46,437 bases of DNA from Paenibacillus sp. Marseille-Q4541 (GTDB taxonomy: Bacteria; Bacillota; Bacilli; Paenibacillales; Paenibacillaceae), in the NCBI RefSeq assembly GCF_018310695.1, contig NZ_JAGXCY010000035.1, forward strand, positions 1 to 46,437, in the 5' to 3' direction. The position numbers and the translations under genes are program-made. A model generated the notes under the pieces. That model saw only the letters and a program-made list of their open reading frames with translations, searched no databases and had not been told where the DNA came from. Positions 1 through 7,828 of this stretch are shown one piece after another; position 1 is the stretch's first letter; every line of letters starts with the position of its first letter.

Positions 1-39
1 GTCTGCTGCAAGCTTTAACAGCTTGCAGCAGACACCCTT
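1..39. terminator. Perfect 14-bp hairpin at the window edge
   Basis: Bases 1-14 are exactly complementary to 20-33 around a 5-base loop, and ACCCTTTTT follows on the + strand. It reads best as the end of a + strand gene lying left of the window. It could also serve the minus-strand exporter gene that ends at 70, but the U-tract on that side would lie outside the window. Confidence 0.6.
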
Positions 40-69
40 TTTCACAAAGGACAGAATAACTATGAAACA

Positions 70-945
70 TTAACGTAATGCAATTTTCGGTTCTACGTGT
101 ACATGAACATGCATAATGTTATGGTGCCGTCTCATATTTTCCTCAATGGTATCACTGATTTTATGCCCTTCCACAAGACTCAAGTTCGGGTCAACCTCTA
201 CGACGACATCAACCATCACATGGCTTCCATACAATCTTGCTTTTACATCCTTAATCCCTTGAACTCCTGAGGTTTTTGCAATTGTACTTCGTAAATCTAG
301 CAGTTCCTCTTCATTAAATCCATCGGTCAAACTATGTGTTGATTCTCTGAAAATATCCCATGCAGTTTTACAGATTAACAATCCAACAACAAAAGCTGCC
401 ACCGTATCAAGCCAAGGCAATCCGAGCTGTGCACCTAAAATACCAATACCTGCTCCGACACTGACCAGCGCATCCGATAAATTATCTTTTGCAGCTGCCA
501 TTAGCGCCTGACTCTTAATCTGTTTTGCAAGCTTACGATTGTATAAATAGACAAAAATCATGACGACTGCCGATATGGCTGCTACTGCAGCAGACCAAGC
601 GTTCGGAATCTCTTTATTCCCTTCAAATAACCCTTTCGTTGCATCAATCAGTACCTGTATACCGACCATCGCCATAATAAAGGAAGCCACCATTGCAGCT
701 ACTGTCTCAGCACGAAAATGTCCATAAGCATGATCAGAATCGGGCGGTTTTCTCGATATTTTAAGACCTATGAGTACTGCGATTGAAGCTACGATGTCGG
801 TCATATTATTGAGACCATCCGCCTTCAGCGCACTTGAATTAAAAACAAACCCACAAAAGAGTTTAAAAGCAGACAAAACAAGATAAGCTGCGATACTGAT
901 CCAGGCACCGCGCTCTCCTTTTTTAATATCATCATAAGCGTTCAA
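70..945 (-). CDS. Cation diffusion facilitator family metal exporter
   Basis: A 291-residue CDF transporter that would export divalent metal from the cytoplasm in exchange for protons. The N-terminal two thirds holds about six membrane segments; the C-terminal part is the cytoplasmic ferredoxin-like domain ending in a His-rich HVHVHVEP. The metal site reads NxxxD in TM2 (LNNMTD) and DxxxD in TM5 (DNLSD) rather than the HxxxD of zinc-type CDFs, which suggests manganese or iron. The N-terminal half resembles Bacillus YeaB (MneS). The start is TTG at 945 with AGGGAG about 10 bases upstream; there is no nearby in-frame ATG. A palindrome about 185 bases upstream (1128-1141) recurs ahead of the metal ATPase near 21.1 kb. 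Family certain; substrate inferred. Confidence 0.93.
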   Translation of the reverse strand: MNAYDDIKKGERGAWISIAAYLVLSAFKLFCGFVFNSSALKADGLNNMTDIVASIAVLIGLKISRKPPDSDHAYGHFRAETVAAMVASFIMAMVGIQVLIDATKGLFEGNKEIPNAWSAAVAAISAVVMIFVYLYNRKLAKQIKSQALMAAAKDNLSDALVSVGAGIGILGAQLGLPWLDTVAAFVVGLLICKTAWDIFRESTHSLTDGFNEEELLDLRSTIAKTSGVQGIKDVKARLYGSHVMVDVVVEVDPNLSLVEGHKISDTIEENMRRHHNIMHVHVHVEPKIALR

Positions 946-1042
946 CCAGAAGACACTCCCTCAAATTAGCTTTATCAAGAAAAAGACAGGACGAAAAACT
1001 TTGTCTACTCATGTTACCAAACGGAGATCGTGTGGGTCTACA

Positions 1043-1093
1043 GAAACAGTGTTGCAGCTCCACATTGCTGTAGTGACTGTGAAACAGTGTTGC
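1043..1093. repeat. 13-bp direct repeat upstream of the CDF gene
   Basis: GAAACAGTGTTGC occurs exactly at 1043-1055 and again at 1081-1093, start to start 38 bases. Between the copies CTACAG (1038-1043) can pair with CTGTAG (1068-1073). It lies in the probable leader or promoter of the CDF exporter. Function unknown. Confidence 0.5.
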
Positions 1094-1127
1094 TTTATGG
1101 CAGGGCTGTATGATTAATTAAACTTTT

Positions 1128-1141
1128 TTGCATTAGTGCAA
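1128..1141. promoter_or_regulatory. Palindrome shared with the metal ATPase promoter region (site A)
   Basis: TTGCATTAGTGCAA is symmetric at 12 of 14 positions and is followed by TTATT. A near copy, TTGTACTAGTACAA plus TTATT, lies at 21091-21109. It is about 185 bases upstream of the CDF start on the minus strand. I cannot name the regulator. Confidence 0.4.
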
Positions 1142-1185
1142 TTATTCTTCCCGCACGGTTCATCCCACTTTAACTATTCTTTCCC

Positions 1186-1214
1186 TTGTTCCCGTATTTA
1201 AAAACGTATAAAAT
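1186..1214 (+). promoter_or_regulatory. SigA-type promoter for the 61-residue protein
   Basis: TTGTTC (1186-1191) and TAAAAT (1209-1214) are separated by 17 bases, placing transcription start near 1221, some 30 bases ahead of a strong ribosome binding site (AGGAGGA, 1254-1260). Confidence 0.45.
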
Positions 1215-1269
1215 AAGGTGGATATCAGATAATAAGTATTTTAAACATCTCTTAGGAGGATGTACCCGT

Positions 1270-1455
1270 ATGAATGAAGAGAATGAACAACGCAAAGTAA
1301 GTCTAGCCGATGCGATCAAGCAAAAATTGGCACAAAAAAAAGAACAAGCTTCTTCCGGCAATCGTGGAGGATTTCAAAGCGCAGGAACCAAGAAAATGGT
1401 CAGTCAAAATAACAAAAAACCGAATAATCAACGCCGCCGTACAGGTGGTTCATAA
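1270..1455 (+). CDS. Small basic protein of unknown function, 61 residues
   Basis: The ATG at 1270 has AGGAGGA at 1254-1260, an ideal distance, so I use it rather than upstream in-frame codons. The product is 61 residues, very rich in Lys, Arg, Gln and Asn, with no membrane segment. The first half (SLADAIKQKLAQKKEQ) looks helical; the second half is Gly/Asn/Lys/Arg-rich and probably disordered, ending RRRTGGS. A promoter and a strong terminator bracket it as a monocistronic gene. Composition suggests nucleic-acid or ribosome contact, but that is only inference, and I recognise no named family. Confidence 0.75.
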   Translation: MNEENEQRKVSLADAIKQKLAQKKEQASSGNRGGFQSAGTKKMVSQNNKKPNNQRRRTGGS

Positions 1456-1477
1456 AAGGTTCTCTGTTAGCAACCTA

Positions 1478-1516
1478 AAAAAGTCCGTATCTCTGACGAA
1501 GAGATACGGACTTTTT
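1478..1516. terminator. Bidirectional terminator, small gene / ykpA
   Basis: The 17-base arm 1478-1494 pairs perfectly with 1500-1516 around GACGA. A-tract and T-tract flank the core, so it can end both the small + gene and the minus-strand ykpA. Confidence 0.92.
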
Positions 1517-1541
1517 ATATTACTTTAGCTGGATTTTAGAA

Positions 1542-3167
1542 TTAAGCCTCAGCCGGATACATTTGAGCACGAAGCTGTTTCACTTCTTCACTATCGAGAT
1601 ACTCATCATAGCTCATGGAGCGATCGATTACACCGTTCGGTGTAATTTCAATGATGCGATTCGCAATCGTTTGAATGAACTGATGGTCATGGGATGTAAA
1701 CAAGATGGTACCATCAAAATCAATCAAACCATTATTCAGTGCAGTAATGGATTCGAGGTCAAGGTGATTCGTTGGCTCATCCAGAATTAGCACGTTCGCA
1801 CCGTTCAGCATCATTTTGGACAGCATACAACGAACTTTTTCTCCCCCGGAAAGAACACTTGCTTTCTTAAGTGCTTCTTCTCCAGAGAAAAGCATACGTC
1901 CCAAGAATCCGCGCAAGAAAGTTTCTTCCTGATCTTTGGAGAACTGACGAAGCCACTCCACCAAATTCATATCGACACCTTCAAAATATTTGGAGTTGTC
2001 TTTCGGGAAATAAGCTTGTGTTGTCGTAACTCCCCATGCGAATTCACCTGCATCAGGTTCTGTCTCATTCATAAGCACTTCAAACAATGTCGATTTAGGC
2101 AAAGTGTTTGGACCTACAAAAGCAATCTTGTCGCCTTTATTTACAACAAAGCTAAGATCGTCAATGACTTTCTCGCCTTCTACGGATTTAACAAGACGAT
2201 CTACGGTAAGCAGTTGTTTACCTGCTTCACGCTCTGGCTTGAAGTTAATAAATGGATATTTCCGGTTTGACGGACGAATATCATCCAATTGGATCTTCTC
2301 GAGTTGTTTCTTACGGGAAGTTGCTTGCTTCGATTTCGATGCATTCGCCGAGAAACGCTGGATAAACGCTTGAAGTTCTTTCATCTTATCTTCTTTTTTC
2401 TTATTCGCATCACGCTGCAAAGCAAGTGCCAGCTGACTTGATTCATACCAGAAATCATAGTTACCTACATATAGCTGGATTTTACCAAAGTCGATGTCCG
2501 CAATATGCGTACAAACTTTGTTTAAGAAGTGACGGTCATGGGATACGACGATAACAGTACCTTCGTAATCCATGAGGAAGTTCTCCAGCCACTGAATAGA
2601 TTCCAGATCCAAATAGTTGGTAGGCTCATCGAGCAAAAGGTTATTCGGATTACCGAACAAAGCTTGTGCCAAGAGTACCCGAACTTTTTCATTTCCGCTA
2701 AGCTCAGCCATTTTGTTCTCGTGCATTTCACGAGGAATACCTAGACCGATCAGGAGTGCAGCTGCATCAGGTTCAGCATCCCAGCCGTTCAGCTCAGCAA
2801 ACTCACCTTCTAGCTCACCTGCGCGAAGTCCATCTGCTTCTGTAAAGTCAGATTTAGCATAGAGCGCATCTTTTTCTTTCATAATACTGTAGAGTTTCGT
2901 GTGACCCATAATTACAGTCTCAAGTACCGGATATTGGTCGTACTCGTAGTGGTTCTGTTTCAATACAGCCATACGCTCACCTGGTGTCATGTGTACTTCA
3001 CCTTGGTTCGGTTCAATCTCACCAGATAAAATTTTCAAAAATGTAGATTTACCTGCTCCGTTGGCACCAATAAGACCGTAGCAATTGCCCGGCGTGAACT
3101 TGATGTTCACATCTTCAAATAGTGCGCGCTTTCCGTAGCGGAGTGTTATGCCGCTTGTACTAATCAT
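1542..3167 (-). CDS. ykpA: ABC-F family ATPase, YkpA type
   Basis: A 541-residue soluble protein with two ABC ATPase domains and no membrane segment, the hallmark of ABC-F translation factors acting at the ribosomal E site. Domain 1 has Walker A GANGAGKST, a changed signature LSGNEK, and LLLDEPTNYLD. A charged linker (about 245-300) rich in Lys, Ser and Gln follows. Domain 2 has a degenerate Walker A, GPNTLPKST, but intact LSGGEK and LILDEPTNHLD. Long stretches match Bacillus subtilis YkpA (SHDRHFLNKVCTHIADIDF, the GVTTTQAYFPKDNS region). Odd first-signature and second-P-loop sequences are a trait of this subfamily, not decay. Start ATG with AAAGGATGG upstream. It stands alone, divergent from cvfC. 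A housekeeping role is more likely than antibiotic resistance. Confidence 0.93.
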   Translation of the reverse strand: MISTSGITLRYGKRALFEDVNIKFTPGNCYGLIGANGAGKSTFLKILSGEIEPNQGEVHMTPGERMAVLKQNHYEYDQYPVLETVIMGHTKLYSIMKEKDALYAKSDFTEADGLRAGELEGEFAELNGWDAEPDAAALLIGLGIPREMHENKMAELSGNEKVRVLLAQALFGNPNNLLLDEPTNYLDLESIQWLENFLMDYEGTVIVVSHDRHFLNKVCTHIADIDFGKIQLYVGNYDFWYESSQLALALQRDANKKKEDKMKELQAFIQRFSANASKSKQATSRKKQLEKIQLDDIRPSNRKYPFINFKPEREAGKQLLTVDRLVKSVEGEKVIDDLSFVVNKGDKIAFVGPNTLPKSTLFEVLMNETEPDAGEFAWGVTTTQAYFPKDNSKYFEGVDMNLVEWLRQFSKDQEETFLRGFLGRMLFSGEEALKKASVLSGGEKVRCMLSKMMLNGANVLILDEPTNHLDLESITALNNGLIDFDGTILFTSHDHQFIQTIANRIIEITPNGVIDRSMSYDEYLDSEEVKQLRAQMYPAEA

Positions 3168-3426
3168 TCAAGAATCCCATCCTTTATATTAAAATAAATT
3201 TATTTCATAAGTTGTATCGTAAGCTCTTATACAAGCCCTCAGGGCATACAACAGCAGTATAAACCGCATTTACCCGTATGGCATCATATTATAGCATAAA
3301 TATGATCTATTTTCTCAATTTACAAAAGGAATACACACTTTTTGGATTTATTTCATTCCTCATGTACAATAATGGAGATTACTTTATCTCAAGATGAATT
3401 TTATATGAACGGAGGTATTTTGACTT

Positions 3427-4563
3427 ATGAAAATTATATCCATAGAACCTACGCCAAGTCCCAATACAATGATGCTTCACTTGGATGAACAACTTGAAGC
3501 GGGAATTCGTAAAACATATACCCTTGATAATGAACGCTCTGCCCCTGCTTTTATTCGTCAAATGCTTCATATTACCGGTGTCAAAAGTGTATTCCACACC
3601 GCTGGTTTTGTTGCTCTCGACCGTAAAGGAAATGCAGACTGGTCTGCCATTCTTGGTGAAGTCCAAGAGAAACTTGGTCAGGAAGGTGCCGAACTGAACT
3701 GGACTCAATCTGAGGAAAACATCGGTGAACACTTTGGCGAAGCCCAAGTATTTGTTCAATTTTTCCGCGGAATTCCTATGCAGATTCGTGTAAAATCCGG
3801 TTCTCAAGAAGAACGTATCTCCCTATCGGATCGATTCGTTAAAGCTGTCACAGAAGTTGCTTCCAATACGCTGATCAAAGAACGTAAGCTAACAGACTAT
3901 GGAGTACGTTATGGCGAACTGCCTGATATTGCGCGCGAAGTAGAACAAGAGCTAGAAGCTGCTTTCCCGCAAGAGCGTCTGCAGAAAGTCATTGATCAAG
4001 CAATCGCCCATGGCGCCAATCAAGACGAATTTATAGAGCAGCGCCGCGATCTAACAGATGAAGAAGTGAAGACTGCTCTTCAAAATGAGGACTGGCGTGT
4101 TCGTTATGCTGCTCTAGATCAAATGGAGCCTACTCCGGAACGAATCGATCTTATCCATACGGCTCTTCAGGATGAGAAAATGCAGATTCGTCGTCTTGCG
4201 ATTATTTATCTTGGTGATTTAAAAACGCCGGAAGCTCAAGAACTATTATATGAAGCAATGCAGGATAAATCCCCTGCCGTGCGCCGAACAGCAGGAGATA
4301 CTTTATCAGACATTGGAGATGCTGCAGCCACGCCGGTTATGATTCCAGCGCTCAAAGATAGCAGTAAGCTCGTCCGCTGGCGGGCCGCACGTTTCCTCTA
4401 TGAAGTAGGAACAGAAGATGCAAAAGAAGCTCTCGAAGAAGCTGTGAATGATCCTGAGTTTGAAGTCAGTCTTCAGGCAAGAATGGCTCTCGAACGTATC
4501 GAATCCGGGGAAGAAGCAGCAGGCACGATATGGCAACAAATGGCGGGTCGTAAAAAGGATTAA
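3427..4563 (+). CDS. CvfC/YpgR-type protein: NifU-N-like domain plus HEAT repeats
   Basis: The N-terminal 90 or so residues (IISIEPTPSPNTMMLHLDE) form the NifU N-terminal-like fold found in Nfu-type scaffold proteins. Residues from about 190 onward contain helical HEAT-like repeats with the spaced pattern LxDxxxxVRxxAxxxLxxIGD. This pairing and the 378-residue length match Staphylococcus conserved virulence factor C and Bacillus YpgR. The biochemical role is not established; iron-sulfur or protein-scaffold functions are possible, but I see no Cys cluster. The ATG at 3427 is preceded by GGAGG about 10 bases away. It is transcribed away from ykpA and ends just before the lysP leader. Confidence 0.88.
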   Translation: MKIISIEPTPSPNTMMLHLDEQLEAGIRKTYTLDNERSAPAFIRQMLHITGVKSVFHTAGFVALDRKGNADWSAILGEVQEKLGQEGAELNWTQSEENIGEHFGEAQVFVQFFRGIPMQIRVKSGSQEERISLSDRFVKAVTEVASNTLIKERKLTDYGVRYGELPDIAREVEQELEAAFPQERLQKVIDQAIAHGANQDEFIEQRRDLTDEEVKTALQNEDWRVRYAALDQMEPTPERIDLIHTALQDEKMQIRRLAIIYLGDLKTPEAQELLYEAMQDKSPAVRRTAGDTLSDIGDAAATPVMIPALKDSSKLVRWRAARFLYEVGTEDAKEALEEAVNDPEFEVSLQARMALERIESGEEAAGTIWQQMAGRKKD

Positions 4564-4584
4564 CTTAACAATAAACTCACACAA

Positions 4585-4625
4585 AAAGGAAGTTTGTACC
4601 ATTGATTTAGATGTATCCTTCCTTT
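4585..4625 (+). terminator. Weak hairpin after cvfC
   Basis: AAAGGAAG (4585-4592) pairs with CTTCCTTT (4618-4625) across a 25-base loop. It overlaps the probable lysP promoter and lacks a good U-tract. Confidence 0.3.
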
Positions 4626-4630
4626 ATACT
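4602..4630 (+). promoter_or_regulatory. Promoter of the lysine riboswitch transcript
   Basis: TTGATT (4602-4607) and TATACT (4625-4630) are 17 bases apart. Transcription would start near 4637, leaving a leader of about 375 bases that carries the whole riboswitch. Confidence 0.5.
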
Positions 4631-4700
4631 AGAGTCTGTTTTCCACAAGATTTTTGGACAATTATATATTAAGATACACCTCATCATACGTAAGTTTACG

Positions 4701-4972
4701 GTGAGGTAGAGGTCGCGAATACGATGAGTAGACTAAGGAGAGGCATATGAGCTGCCGCTAGCATCCGGGTCAAAAGGCGTATTTGCCGAAATCTGTGAGT
4801 AATGCTCGATTGAAATATACTCCAGGTTGGGGCTGCTTCCGAAAGGGGCAGAACTGTCATAGCATGATTCTCTTTACTAAAGGGAACAGCTATGTTGAGC
4901 TATCTTCACATTGAAATTAACGTATGGTGCGGAATTGATAATAAAGACCGCCGGTACCTACCTGCGGTCTTT
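4701..4972 (+). promoter_or_regulatory. Lysine riboswitch (L-box) with terminator, controlling lysP
   Basis: The aptamer runs from 4701 to 4909. The closing P1 helix is formed by GTGAGGTAG (4701-4709) with CTATCTTCAC (4900-4909). The conserved L-box core AGAGGTCGCGA follows at 4708-4718, and the later blocks (TTGCCGAAATCTG near 4790, GGGGCTG near 4830) are in the expected order. An intrinsic terminator follows: AAAGACCGC (4943-4951) pairs with GCGGTCTTT (4964-4972), then TTT. This is the OFF-switch arrangement: lysine binding favours the terminator, and low lysine allows read-through into the permease gene, which begins 40 bases later. Confidence 0.92.
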
Positions 4973-5012
4973 TTGTATTGTCTGACTCAAAAAGAAGGAG
5001 TGTATTTACATC

Positions 5013-6467
5013 ATGCAACATGACACACCAGCACCCACACTGAAAAAGGGTCTTAAGGCACGCCATATGACAATGATTGCACTAGGCGGATCGATCGGAA
5101 CAGGACTCTTTCTAGCGAGTGGTGGTGCTATCGCATCTTCTGGCCCTGGCGGTGCTCTTATTGCTTATGCGGCCGTTGGCATTATGGTGTATTTCCTGAT
5201 GTCCAGCCTTGGTGAGCTTGCCACTTTTATGCCGGATTCCGGTTCGTTTAGTACTTATGCAACTCGGTTTGTAGATCCATCTCTCGGTTTCGCACTGGGG
5301 TGGAACTTCTGGTATAACTGGGCGATCACAATAGCTGCCGAATTATCTGCAGCAACTCTCATCATTAAATACTGGTTTCCTGATAGCAACTCCGCGTTGT
5401 GGAGTTTACTTTTCCTTTTGCTCATTGTTGGACTCAATGTACTGTCGGTCAAAGGATACGGGGAATCGGAATATTGGTTCGCTCTTATTAAAATTGTAAC
5501 GGTTATTATATTTTTGATTGTCGGTGTCATGATGATCGTGGGTATTATTGGCGGCGAAGCCGTTGGTTTTAGCAACTTCACGATTGGAGATGCACCGCTG
5601 CACGGAGGATTTTTTGCACTGCTTGGTGTATTTATGGCTGCCGGTTTCTCCTTCCAAGGCACAGAACTAATCGGTGTTGCCGCTGGTGAAAGCGAAAACC
5701 CACGTGAAAATGTACCGCGTGCCATTCGTCAGGTGTTCTGGCGGATTTTGCTCTTTTATATTTTTACGATTCTGGTCATTGGTCTCATCATTCCATATAC
5801 AAGTCCGAGTTTGCTAAAATCGGGTATTGATAGTATCAGCGTCAGTCCGTTTACCTTAGTATTCGAAAAAGCAGGACTTGCTTTCGCAGCTTCTGTCATG
5901 AATGCAGTTATCCTTACTTCTGTCCTTTCTGCCGGAAATTCCGGGATCTATGCTTCTAGTCGTGTGCTCTTTGCCCTTGCGAAGGAAGGAAAAGCGCCAC
6001 GGATTTTTGGCAAGCTGAACAAACATGGCGTTCCAATCTATGCCCTTCTAGTTACTGGAGCAGTTGGAATGCTCGCCTTCTTTGCTTCATTTTTCGGGGA
6101 TGGCGTCGTATACACTTGGCTACTAAATGCTTCAGGAATGTGCGGATTTATTACATGGCTCGGTATTTCCATTAGTCATTATCGTTTCCGAAAAGCTTAT
6201 ATCGCCCAAGGACGCGATTTGAAAGACTTGCCTTTCCGGGCAAGATGGTTTCCGTTCGGACCGATCTTTGCCTTTGTTTTATGTTTGATTGTTATCCTAG
6301 GTCAAGTTTTCACTCTCGATCTAAGTAATGTAGGATGGCTCGATCTGATAGCAACCTACTTCACGATTCCTTTATTCCTGATCATCTGGCTAGGTTATAA
6401 ATGGAAGCATAAAACAAAAGTGATTCCACTTCAGGAATGCGATTTCGAATCTGGACAACATTCTTAA
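5013..6467 (+). CDS. lysP: Lysine-specific permease LysP
   Basis: A 484-residue amino acid-polyamine-organocation permease with about 12 membrane segments. The family signature is at the N terminus: LKARHMTMIALGGSIGTGLF (TM1) and later FQGTELIGVAAGESENPREN, typical of the AAT/LysP branch. Lysine specificity is inferred mainly from the riboswitch directly upstream, and agrees with similarity to LysP. Length is normal for the family. The ATG lies after an AGAAGGAG-like site. Expression should rise when lysine is scarce. It ends at the bidirectional terminator 6471-6510 shared with the convergent transglutaminase-like gene. Confidence 0.92.
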   Translation: MQHDTPAPTLKKGLKARHMTMIALGGSIGTGLFLASGGAIASSGPGGALIAYAAVGIMVYFLMSSLGELATFMPDSGSFSTYATRFVDPSLGFALGWNFWYNWAITIAAELSAATLIIKYWFPDSNSALWSLLFLLLIVGLNVLSVKGYGESEYWFALIKIVTVIIFLIVGVMMIVGIIGGEAVGFSNFTIGDAPLHGGFFALLGVFMAAGFSFQGTELIGVAAGESENPRENVPRAIRQVFWRILLFYIFTILVIGLIIPYTSPSLLKSGIDSISVSPFTLVFEKAGLAFAASVMNAVILTSVLSAGNSGIYASSRVLFALAKEGKAPRIFGKLNKHGVPIYALLVTGAVGMLAFFASFFGDGVVYTWLLNASGMCGFITWLGISISHYRFRKAYIAQGRDLKDLPFRARWFPFGPIFAFVLCLIVILGQVFTLDLSNVGWLDLIATYFTIPLFLIIWLGYKWKHKTKVIPLQECDFESGQHS

Positions 6468-6470
6468 TGA

Positions 6471-6510
6471 AAAAAGCCTGATCTACACCAAAGTGTAGAT
6501 CAGGCTTTTT
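6471..6510. terminator. Bidirectional terminator between lysP and the transglutaminase-like gene
   Basis: The 18-base arms 6471-6488 and 6493-6510 pair perfectly around CAAA, with five A before and five T after the core. Confidence 0.93.
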
Positions 6511-6511
6511 C

Positions 6512-7633
6512 TTATTCAAGGTTCCAGCTCACTTTCACCTTAGCATCTCCGGTATCCTCAAAATCAGATACATAATAGGAAATGGATTCGAGTCCTAGAC
6601 TGTACAAATCCTTAAGGGCCTCCGTAAGTCTTGCCCTCTCCCCACTGTAACGGAAAAGGACCGTCTTTTGCTCTTCCTTTATTGTTTCCTTTACGAGTGC
6701 CTTTAGATCAGCAGAACTACGAATAATTTCATCCTCATTATAAAGAACGTAATCCAGTTTACGATAAAGACGATCGTAGGCTTCTATCTTTCCATCATTT
6801 TGTTGCTGTAGTTCTCCGAGGGTATCCCGATATAACTGGGTTGCCGCTGGATATTTTTTTTGCCACGTATGATCCTCAGCCATCTCTTGATCTGTAAGTA
6901 AATAATAGTTATAACTCACCTTACCCGGTTGATTAGGCGTTGGATCATCCCATGTTGCGTCCAGATGATACCATTTGCCATCGAGTAATACCAAATTCCA
7001 AGCATGGAGTTGTCCTCCTGCCTGACCCTCCACAATCCGGTTCTCTATCCCCGACTCCTCCAGCATCTTATAAGCAAGTAGCGAGTATCCTTGGCATACG
7101 GTACTACCTGTAGCAAGTCCATCATAGGCAGTGTACTTCTGCAGTGACTCATCATACGCAAGATGAAGCACAATCCAGTCATGAATGGCTTCCACCTTCT
7201 CATGCGCATTCATTTCGGGTGTAATAATCTTCTGTAAAATCTCTTTTACTCTACGTTCCACATACGCTGTCTGCGTCTTGGACTCCCGGTATTTCAAATC
7301 AATATTGACTTCAGCAGACACATTGTTTCCTTTGTAATGATAAGCATAACTTTTTATATTGTATTGAATATAGGGGTCGCTGGCCATCGCTTCTTCAATG
7401 GCATTTTGCAGAGTGGACTTCAGTGTTTTGACTTTTCCCTTGTAGGTAAACTTCACACTTTCTGTTCTGCCTAGCATAGCTGTTGTTAATACGGTATGCA
7501 TACTTTCCGACGTTACCACTTTCTCCGTAGAAGCAGCATACAACGTATCCAAGTCTACCGCACGGGGAATGCCGGCGAGCATCACAACGCCGAGCAGTAC
7601 AACGATTAATAAACCAAAGCGGTTTTTCCTCAA
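6512..7633 (-). CDS. Secreted transglutaminase-like (papain-fold) domain protein
   Basis: 373 residues. Residues 1-35 form a signal peptide or N-terminal anchor (FGLLIVVLLGVVMLAGI). Residues about 145-230 are the transglutaminase-like core, with the catalytic triad in order: Cys180 in STVCQGYS, His210 in GGQLHAWN and Asp225 in YHLDATWDD. The C-terminal third has no recognised domain. Bacterial members of this kind act outside the membrane as peptidases or cross-linkers; the actual substrate is unknown. Start is TTG at 7633 with GGAG a few bases upstream; ATG is absent nearby. The upstream YcdB/SLH gene ends in its own terminator, so this gene should have an independent promoter. Confidence 0.85.
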   Translation of the reverse strand: MRKNRFGLLIVVLLGVVMLAGIPRAVDLDTLYAASTEKVVTSESMHTVLTTAMLGRTESVKFTYKGKVKTLKSTLQNAIEEAMASDPYIQYNIKSYAYHYKGNNVSAEVNIDLKYRESKTQTAYVERRVKEILQKIITPEMNAHEKVEAIHDWIVLHLAYDESLQKYTAYDGLATGSTVCQGYSLLAYKMLEESGIENRIVEGQAGGQLHAWNLVLLDGKWYHLDATWDDPTPNQPGKVSYNYYLLTDQEMAEDHTWQKKYPAATQLYRDTLGELQQQNDGKIEAYDRLYRKLDYVLYNEDEIIRSSADLKALVKETIKEEQKTVLFRYSGERARLTEALKDLYSLGLESISYYVSDFEDTGDAKVKVSWNLE

Positions 7634-7734
7634 GGTCGTCTCCGCCTCTCTTCGGGTAATGGGCTCTAGTCTTTACAGGAATATTGTAACATAAACGCTC
7701 TTGACATCTCTTTTCTAGTTTTGTCGATCCTCCT

Positions 7735-7769
7735 CGAAAAAAAATAGCTTCCTTAGTAGGAAGCTATTT
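7735..7769 (-). terminator. Terminator of the YcdB/SLH gene
   Basis: AAATAGCTTCCT (7742-7753) pairs with AGGAAGCTATTT (7758-7769). On the minus strand an eight-base U-tract (7737-7744) partly overlaps and extends beyond the distal arm. Confidence 0.9.
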
Positions 7770-7828
7770 CTGTATCTAACTATATCTATTCAGTTTATGA
7801 AAAATAAGTACCTGTACTATTCAATTCA

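Noticed and set aside
946..1127. yybP-ykoY manganese or NiCo riboswitch upstream of the CDF gene
   Set aside because: No match to the conserved loop sequences on the minus strand.
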